Below, piece after piece: positions 55,805 to 64,000 of a stretch of 64,000 nucleotides of DNA. Source of the stretch: Epiperipatus broadwayi (lineage: Eukaryota; Onychophora; Udeonychophora; Euonychophora; Peripatidae); NCBI GenBank assembly GCA_028023455.1, contig JAQFVV010006200.1, positions 3,853,738 through 3,917,737 of the forward strand. The letters run 5' to 3'. A program made the translations under genes and the position numbers. Each line of letters starts with the position of its first letter. Within the stretch, counting starts at the first letter, position 1. Under the pieces are notes generated by a model. That model made no database searches, was not told the DNA's origin, and saw nothing but the letters and a program-made list of their open reading frames with translations.

Positions 55805-57860
55805 ATAATAAATTGACCTATTTTTAATTTTGTAAAAAAAAAAATCTAAGAGTTTTTGAAGAATCAGACATTTTTATTTTGTAAAAATAATAAATTTTTT
55901 TTAAAAAAAGTTTTATTTATTTATATAATTTTTTAATAATTGTATTCTTAATAAAATTAACAATACAATTTTTTAAAAATAGAACTAGTTTTATTTTATA
56001 ATTCCACATTTTTGACTTATAATAATTTTTAAAATGTTTACACATTGTTATATATTTCCCATGATTCATAAAAAAAATTAATACATACTGGTACTTACTC
56101 ATGTAAATTTTATATATCCCTTTTTTATTTGAAATTTTTAAACCTTTTTATTAAAAGTTCTTTTTAAATTAATAAAAAATATTAGTTAACATACAAAAAT
56201 TTCTTCATTTAGTATGTGATAAAATTCTTATATATAAAATAATATAAATCCATCACAGATAGTATCATATGACTTTTTTAGCTTACTTCTAACATCTTCC
56301 TTAGGAACAATAATTTACGTTCTATAGTTTTGTACCAACTATTTTAAAAATCAGTAATCAATCAGTACAATGCTAAATGTATAACCCCAGACTAATTCCT
56401 AGCTCTTTGTCTTCATCAGAGATAGAATATATAACCATAAATGGAAAAATAAGTATGTATTTTTTTTTGTTAAACATTAGAGTATCATTTTTTTTTTATT
56501 TACGCTGTTTTTTTCTAATATGTTTTCAGATAAGCAAGAATTTAGAATATAACCCATAAAAATTTCTGAACTTTAACAATTAGTTCTAAATTTTATTGTG
56601 TAACAGAGTGAATATCATTTTTTGTAAGTTTATTGTTTAAAGCAACCTTGAATGATTTAGGTAATGGAGCTATGATAAATGTATAATTAAATACATACTT
56701 GTACTAAAATAATTAATCTTATTCCTATTCAATTTCATATTAAATATTATTGTCAGTTTTTTAAATACTATTGAAAATATCTACTAAAATATATGAATGG
56801 TATCTTTCATTCCAAAAGAAGTTTATTTGTGCCTCATCACCAAATGTCATGAGGCCAAAGTCAAAATTTACTATATGATATTAACATAGGCAAAGGACAA
56901 TGGCATAATCAGTCCATATGGAGGGCCCTCAATCAGATGAGGTATTTTATAAAGACTCCACCCATCCTCCCAGAGACCCCCCCCACACACACACAAACCA
57001 CTGTCCAAGTTACAAAATTATAAAACAACTTTTACAGACTAAAAATTCCATAAATTACATGGTCAGATCATAAATACATTACAATTGGAAAGTTGCAATA
57101 TAAATGAACTGTTTGTTATAATAATGTAATATATGTCCAGACCCACAGGGGCTTCACTCCATCACCTCCGCATCCGGATCACAAATCATATCACTTCAAA
57201 TGCACATGAAGTACATTTATTCAAACAATTTCAAAACCATAAACACAATATGATTTTAATATTTACAAGGGTTGTAAGACTATTCTTTATCCATCCGGGA
57301 ACTTCAATAACAATAAAATAGTAATAATAAACTGTTTTTAAAAATAATGCAAACAGAATAATTATGAAAGATTTGTATTTGACATAAAGAATATTTTGAT
57401 TATTTTTTAATTTAATAGCTATATTTTAAAATTTATTTAAATGTATTCCTTACACTTCCACTAAAAATTGAAAATATAAACTTCAGAAATATGAGATAAA
57501 TATAGAAAATAATTTTTCTTAGTAGTCATTCGATAACTAAATGTAAAATACAGTACATGTATTTCTATTTAAAAAATTATCAAAAGAATAAGCTCACTTA
57601 TGATTGTTTAGATTCAAATAACATTTTCATTAACAAAATTTTTGATTGGTAAATAATTTAGTCTAATATACATGGGTTTCTGCCAAATTATTTAGGCAAT
57701 TAGAGTTGAACTGTCAATAACAGCAGATGACAATTTATTAAACATACTTCCACAATCAGAATTGGTTTATTTATTAAACAAGATGGTTGTCTATAATATA
57801 TTCTTTAAATATGAGCGATCATCATTTTTTGAGGGCCAATTCTTTTATCCATATCTTATT
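55805..57860. other. AT-rich intergenic DNA, no gene seen
   Basis: C-rich patches at 56960-56995 (AGACCCCCCCCACACACACA) and 57135-57180 are the only departures from AT-rich sequence. No ORF with a recognisable motif. Confidence 0.55.
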
Positions 57861-57864
57861 AAGG

Positions 57865-57990
57865 CATCATCATGATCATCATCATAATTTTCAACCAACA
57901 TTGATTCACTGCAGGGCAAAAGTCTTTCTAAGTACAATCCATTCTCTCTGATCTCTAGCCTCTCTTCTCCACATCACCCTAACATACTTC
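57865..57990 (-). pseudogene. RTE-like LINE, family 2, copy 4 (3' tip)
   Basis: ATCATCATCATAATTTTCAA, then ATTGATTCACTGCAGGGCAA, TCTAGCCTCTCTTCTCCACA and CACCCTAACATACTTCC: the reverse complement of the last 120 bp of the family, including the GATGATGATG-type tail. Only the tip is present, an extreme 5' truncation. Confidence 0.7.
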
Positions 57991-58384
57991 CTTACTATTA
58001 CTTAAATTTATATTTAACATTGAGAAGCTGATTAGTCAGCAAAGAAATAGTATTTTTATGCTTTTTTGTTTCAATTGCCGACAATTTTAGATAATAAACT
58101 TTGGAAATAAATGATAATGAATTCTAACTATAAATTTATGAAAACAAAATTCATTTAAAGAATTATCATATAATTACAGATTTTTAGGAATGAATAATGA
58201 TTTACTATAGAAATCTGAAATTTTTAAAAGATTTAAAAAATAGTTTAAAATATGATTTGTATCTTGGATTACTTTTGTTTTATTAGTGATTTTTTTTCTC
58301 AATTTAAAAAATAATTATAGACTACCTTTTTTTACTTGCTTTTAAAGGAATGTCAAAAATATTTCATTTTTGATTGTTTTTTAA

Positions 58385-58565
58385 TAATCATATAATAATA
58401 CTCAAGCGGTTCAGGGAGAGAGATCGATTGCTGGCTCCGGACTGGCTTTTTCGAGAAACTTGGGTCAGAGTCTCCCTCCCAGAAGAGTGAGGGAGAGCCT
58501 GGTCCCCCCGGTCTCGGACCACAGCAAGCTCTACATAGTGATTGCCTTGCAACAGTGTAAAAAGA
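58385..58565. repeat. GC-rich insert, possible SINE or retrocopy
   Basis: About 170 bp with far higher GC than anything near it. It contains AGAGTCTCCCTCCCAGAAGA, GTGAGGGAGAGCCTGGTCC and CCCCGGTCTCGGACC. CTCCCTC and GAGGGAG could form a stem. I see no clear A or B box. The minus-strand frame at 58388-58591 is open but shows no known motif. It looks like DNA of foreign origin to this region, such as a short retroposon or a transferred exon. Confidence 0.4.
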
Positions 58566-59234
58566 AAATAGCTATGCACAGATAAACACAAAAATCGTAT
58601 CTAATAAATTTTAATCATCTTGGAAAAAGAAATAAAAATAATAATTCTGATGAAAGAGATTTATTAACGTGTTAAAATGGGAAAAGTGATGTGAAACAGA
58701 TATAAGCTTAAATATAAAAAAGGGGTATCTCAAAGAATAAAAAGTAGTGTTGTCAAATAATTTTTAAATTTACAAGCATTAATTTTTGGACTGAGGTAAA
58801 TTAACTGCTAAGGTAAATCAAATGAGATGTTTTTAACTACTTAAATATAAATTAGATTAGCAGCAAAGATATCACATTAGCAGGTATTACAAAATTTTAA
58901 GAATGATTTAGAAAGTATGATTTTAAAGGAAAGTTTATGTAATCTAAACATCTAATTTATTAAAAAAAATTGCTTGTATAATAATTATCAAAAATAAATA
59001 GAATTAATAATTTGACATAATCTGTTTAGTAGCAGTTCAAATTCAGCAATGACCTAACAGGATTAATATCATTGAATAAAAATTTTCAACCATGGAAAAA
59101 GTTTTAAAATTAAAACAATTACCATAACAATATTACTTATAAAGATGCATTTATATAAATTTATACTAAACATATATAACACATTATTTATTTATTGAAA
59201 TAGTTAAGGCTTTACTTCATTAGCGTTTGAAATC

Positions 59235-59575
59235 AATTAATATATACATATGTGCTCTGCGCACAGATAATGAAGCTATTCAATGTACGTAAAATGATCA
59301 AAAGTTACCGCCAAGCGCTTTTGGGACAGTTTATAGTCCTCTATTCATGGTGACTTGTATTTGGTTAGAAACTGTAATATTAATGGTCTATGTAGCATCT
59401 TCATATGAATTTGTATAAATTTGCATTAATATTACAGTTCCTAACCAAATACAAGTCGCCATGAATATGGGACTATAAACTGCCCCGAAAGCGCTTGGCG
59501 GTAACTTTTGATAATTTTATGTACATTGAATAGCTTCATTATCTGTGCGCAGAGCACATATGTATATATTAATTA
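59235..59575. repeat. Long foldback F4, about 150 bp arms
   Basis: TATACATATGTGCTCTGCGC ... AAAGTTACCGCCAAGCGCTT ... TTGGTTAGAAACTGTAATAT on the left is mirrored by ATATTACAGTTCCTAACCAA ... AAGCGCTTGGCGGTAACTTT ... GCGCAGAGCACATATGTATA. Arms differ at only a few bases, so it is recent. The inner ACTGTAATATTAATG resembles the arm sequence at 8955-9025. Confidence 0.8.
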
Positions 59576-59599
59576 TTTATTTATATAGTGCTATTTTTT

Positions 59600-59960
59600 A
59601 ATTTGTAACAATCGATACAGAATCACTCCTCTATACATGTGCTGTATAGATTTAAACATTTCAGGAATACTCTCCTTTTTAACACAAGATAAAAGTCTTT
59701 CCTAAGCATATATGTATAGGCAAATATTAAGCAAATTAAGATATAGTAAATGGAATTAAAAGTGATTGAGATTTCTATGCTCTAATTTCTAAATGCTTAA
59801 GATTTGCCTATACATATATGCTTAGGTTAAAAAGTTATGGTGGATTCATTTCATCTTTTCAAGACACTTTATCTTGTGTTTAGAAAGAAAAGTATTCCTG
59901 AAATGTTTAAATCTATACAGCTTGGATGTAGAAGAGTGATTCCCTAATGATTGTTATAAA
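59600..59960. repeat. Long foldback F5, next to F4
   Basis: AACAATCGATACAGAATCAC ... TATAGATTTAAACATTTCAG ... AACACAAGATAAA ... CCTAAGCATATATGTATAGG on the left is mirrored by CCTATACATATATGCTTAGG ... TTTATCTTGTGTTTAG ... CTGAAATGTTTAAATCTATA ... GAGTGATTCCCTAATGATTG. The arms show more small indels than F4. Confidence 0.75.
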
Positions 59961-59999
59961 CTTATATTGTATATAAATATTAATACATTACTAACAATA

Positions 60000-62900
60000 T
60001 CTAATTATTGGAAAGGATAAAATTTCTAAGTACTGATTATATCAATGCACTGTTCTATTATCAGATTTGCTTTTTGAATGCAAATTGTATACAACAACTA
60101 TAAAAGAAAGACAACTACTTGAAATTTATACGCTACTAGATCAGGATTTTTGTGTACATAACATTTTATATGCTTTGAGTTATCAAATTTTTTATTCAAG
60201 TAGATTATGTTTTACAATTTGACCAAATGTTTTTAATTCACTTGCTTCAGTTTAATAATAAAATAAATATAGTTCTATTTGATGAAATGCCGATAACAAA
60301 ATGATTATTTAAGAAAGCATTAAAATTCAATACTCACCTTCAAAATAAATAAATTAATAAAACAATAATTTTTATATTTTCCTGTTTATTAATATCAAAA
60401 AAATAATAATATCAGATGAGAAAAATCAATAGCAACAATTAAAATTTGTGAAAGTCATTTGATATTAAAAGATCTATTAATTTATTATTATGTAACTTTG
60501 TGCCTAAAAATTATGGGTTCTTCATAATAATGAACCTGAAAAATCCTATGCATTATCTTTTTTTAGTTGGGCAACAGTGTGTGAGGTGCCTTTTACTAAA
60601 AGCATGGCATTTTTGCTTAATGACAATGTACTCTTCAGTCATTTTTTAAAAATAAAATAATTAAAATATATTTTTAATTAAAAAAAGATGTATAATAAAG
60701 TGACTTTTTTTTGCCACTGTGTAATTTGATAACTCTATAAGCTTATAAGCCAATAAACATCACATGACCACCTCCTCTTATGCTTGTGTATAACTATTGT
60801 TAAAACAGGTAAACCTCACTATATATATCGAAGCACTCAAATCTGTTGCACACATTTGGCTTCACTTTCTGGTGATGTTTGAAACCCTTCAAACATGGGT
60901 TCAAACTCAGTCATTTAATAAACAATCACTAGGGAGTGAAGGTATACCGATGCACATGATTGTTTATCTTTTATTAAGCTTTATTCTCATCTAAAAATTA
61001 ATATAAATATAAATCATAAATTTCTATTACAGTAAACAATCGTGCGTATGTGTGTGTGTAACAGATCAACATAATAATTTTTATTAAAAGCATTATATTG
61101 CATATATGTTTTATTCATGTATATTTTAATTGAGAGAAAGTTCGAAAGAGTAATGCAAATTTATTAAATAAAAGACTTACCTTATGTTAAATTCAGAAAA
61201 GATTTGTTTTTATTTTAACATAGGTTTATTTTAAAACTCACATTACTTAATATTGATCCCTCTGGTCTATTTTCAGCCCAAAATAAACCAAGACTAGCTC
61301 TCTCGAACTTGATCTCGTTCATACTTTAAAATCTGCTGTGTCACTGTAACTGTTAGCTTACATCCGGGAATTACCCAAAGGCCTCCAAAACAAGTATAAA
61401 TACCACCGAATTTGCCAGCTAAAAGGTCTGCATTTTCATTTTCTAAACGCTGTTGCTAAGGAAATCCACATCACTAATAACTTTAAAATGGTTAGTGAGT
61501 AGAGTTAAAATTTGCTTCCCCAATCTCTCCGAAATCAAGCCAATGCCAATGTAATCATAAGCCATCGTGTCCAAACTACTGCCAAAATGAACTGTAAATT
61601 ACATAAGGAACTGACTTTAATCACAATTTCGTCAAAACAATGCTAAATTAATCATATTTCGTAAAACATGGAACCAACACATGTGCGTACGGCCGTCAAG
61701 TCATCGGAAAGAAAGATAATTCCCTGCCGCAAAATGAACTCTAAAACTTTCATCTAAACAATCTCTTTAATTGTAAAATATAAATGTCAGCCTCTAATTA
61801 TGTAAATTTTGCCCATTTAAAACATGTGTTTCTTTTAATATTTCCACTTTTGTAATCTTTATATTTTCAAAATGTAATTGCTTAAACAATGACTCTTCTT
61901 TCGTTTCAATATCTCAATTCTATTTAATCTACTAGGTTTTCACTCTTCTTGTATTATTATTTTCAAATGCGGCAATTTTAATTTGATATTATGTAAGTCA
62001 TACCCATTTTAATATGCTAATAACTCAGTCTGGTGAATTGATCTTATCTTATTTTACTATTCCGACATTAAGGAATTTAAATCGTAAACGTAAGTTTTCT
62101 TACAAAACTATAAAAATTCGCCCGGTTGAAAATATTCCTAAATCACTTTATTTAATTTATATTATGCTTTCCATTATCTTTTCAAATAAAATATTAATTA
62201 TTATTTCATGCTATGGATTAATATTACATAAATGTAGGAGTAATTAAATTAAATTCAGATCTTTACTTTTAAGTGATGATTCATTATATAGTTAGCCCGC
62301 CATCTAATGATATTTTGAGTAACTAATTTCTCGAGCGCATTGATTTGCGTTAAACAAAAGAGAATTTTAATTATTAGATTTTATTATTGATATGCTAGAT
62401 AACTTCTTTAAGTAAATTGCAGGCCCTTTTTGGGATTGCTTGTATATAATTATTTCATTATGCTAGGCTTAATTACTAATTAAGGCCACATAAATCAGTG
62501 TTAATACAAACCTGAAAGCCCTCACGATGCATCCCAGTGATAGTGTTCATCAATCAAAGGTTGCTTTATCATACTTTTCTCATCACTGGAATCCTTAAAG
62601 CACATTTCTCGGCAGAGTGTGGAGGCCTCGACTCCCACAGATTGTGTTTGGTCGTGCAAGCTCTATTATGGGTTAACATTCAGAAAATCGGAACCATAGT
62701 ATCTTGCCGACCACTTCTCTGATGCCATCTGTCACAAGTGCAGATGAGCTTATATTCCTCGTTATCAAGTTGATGAAGCCTCTCGTCCTCTCAAACATTA
62801 TCATTTGGTCCACAAGCTATCGTTTATACTTTCTCACATATTTTATTCGTCTGTGAATCGTAATGATATGATTTTCCTAAGCCACCCCAAGTTCTTATTA

Positions 62901-63125
62901 GAATGTAAATTTAGTTTGTCTTATGATATGTTATCACTTATTAGCGTTATCTACCCTTTCGTTCAACTGCTATTAAATACGTTAACAGTTAACTTTTAAG
63001 AGAGCCTATAAAGGTCAAATCATGTGACGGAATGTCAAAATAATTATGCTTTTTCTTATTTTCTTACGTAAATTATAAATGATGAATCATTACATAATTT
63101 CACAATAATTGATCTATTGTTAATG
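60000..63125. other. Mixed intergenic DNA, no gene recognised
   Basis: Two less AT-rich, complex stretches, about 61255-61720 and 62500-62830, stand out. They may hold exons or regulatory sequence but show no convincing ORF, splice pattern or motif on either strand. The short frames at 60797-60994, 62014-62247, 62537-62722 and 62805-62999 have no recognisable homology. Confidence 0.45.
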
Positions 63126-63129
63126 TAGT

Positions 63130-63425
63130 TCTGATAAAGTCCAAGTATAATCAAAAGTCACTCGATCATTTGTTATTTAAGATATAATATTCATAATAAA
63201 AGCCCACGTACAGTTATTGAAATCTGTTATACTCTTGTGATTTAAATATGATAATGTAGATAATAAAAGCTCCTGTATAATTATAAAACCCATTATATTC
63301 TTTGTAACTTAAAATCTTATAAATATTCATGATAAAAAAAACCGTGTATGGTTATTGAAAGGTACTACATTTTTAATGATTCAAAATGTCATAGTGTGAA
63401 TAATAGAAGCCCTATAATATTTATA
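63130..63425 (+). repeat. Degenerate minisatellite, about 68 bp period
   Basis: Units start at about 63130, 63195, 63262, 63332 and 63399 (partial). Each shares AATAAAAGCCC, TATNGTTATTGAAA, a TATACTCTTTG segment and TTTAAAAT, with many substitutions between units. Such decay means the array is old and no longer homogenised. Confidence 0.65.
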
Positions 63426-63429
63426 TTAG

Positions 63430-64000
63430 CATATTAAGCCACATCGTTTCAGTTAATTAATTTCTTACTACGTAAATTTGGTGGTTGCATATCCATCAAG
63501 TATCAAATTATGTTACTAAAGTTTGCATGGAATGCCCACATTAACATGAAGTGAAACCTAGATCGAGCATTCTTTATATAATCAAGGTTATAATGTGTTT
63601 TTAAGTTTGTATATCCCATTGCTCCCATACTCATTTAATTTCATTACTAATATTATTTTAATAAATTCATATGTAATAATCTAATCTTTGGACATTGTAT
63701 TAATTCACGCATGCACATCCATTCTTAGATTGCATCATCCTTTAGTTAATCATTAAATCTCTTGTGTCTCTGCTGACCCTTCTGGGCCAGGGATTGTTAG
63801 AATGTCATTTGCTATCATCAGAAGTGTTGTTTGTAATGTTATAGATTTGGAGAATGGGCAATAGGGCGGAGTTCATGAGTATTTCTGACCTGTGTATCTC
63901 GCATATGATTGAACTCTAGGTACTTTTGCCTAGATGCTAAGTCTTGTTAAATGAACATACAATTCTGACTGGTACAATATATTGCTACACACAGCAAGCT
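63430..64000. other. Intergenic DNA, nothing recognised
   Basis: Short and moderately AT-rich. No ORF and no match to the repeat families of this window. Confidence 0.6.

Noticed and set aside
1-64000. CRISPR array, bacterial operons or prophage
   Set aside because: No regularly spaced short repeats with unique spacers and no dense coding. The window is clearly eukaryotic.

Overview
This 64 kb window is non-coding DNA from a large, very AT-rich animal genome. It contains (TA)n and (CA)n microsatellites, 5'-truncated non-LTR retrotransposons, Penelope-like and Ty3/gypsy-like relics, tRNA-derived SINEs and many long inverted repeats. I found no host gene with a convincing exon-intron structure, no rRNA or genuine tRNA gene, and no CRISPR. 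The taxon cannot be fixed from the sequence. A repeat-rich invertebrate (lophotrochozoan, cnidarian or arthropod) is a reasonable guess.

Layout. 1-5 kb: AT-rich filler, repeat fragments and one reverse-strand SINE. 5.4-5.7 kb: a GIY-YIG-like Penelope relic. 7.5-11.2 kb: a decayed LINE (endonuclease, then RT with FADD changed to FADY, then a Cys/His tail), broken by foldbacks. 11.8-12.6 and 17.2-18.1 kb: two copies of a second, RTE-like LINE, with 3' ends of the same family at 41.7-42.0 and 57.9 kb on the minus strand. 16.2-17.1 kb: long hairpins. 23.6-28.4 kb: two copies of a short repeat carrying a hammerhead-ribozyme-like motif, a Penelope C-terminal relic and an unrecognised Cys-rich pseudogene. 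28.5-30.7 kb: a 2.2 kb element with short inverted ends, lying in (TA)n. 32-34 kb: foldbacks and two head-to-head ribozyme repeats. 36.6-39.2 kb: an internally deleted Ty3/gypsy-like element. 40-42.6 kb: a SINE cluster and two LINE 3' ends. 46.3-47.1 kb: the only long uninterrupted coding stretch (LINE C-terminus). 47-48.8 kb: a large composite inverted repeat. 51-53.3 kb: a second copy of the 2 kb element, inserted inside another ribozyme repeat. 55-60 kb: three foldbacks and a GC-rich insert. 63.1-63.4 kb: a degenerate 68 bp minisatellite.

The most interesting system is the ribozyme repeat. Five copies show a hammerhead layout on one strand: CTGANGA, then a short stem, then GAAA, a tiny stem III and a stem I closing across an internal loop, followed about 100 bp downstream by tRNA-like A and B boxes. 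One outer stem-I pair differs in a compensatory way between two copies. Two unrelated foldbacks (8.9 and 55.5 kb) carry a similar CTGANGA-stem-GAAAC motif on their arms. Penelope-type relics are also present, and hammerheads are known from Penelope-like elements and retrozymes. No copy in the window is fully intact, so activity is inference.
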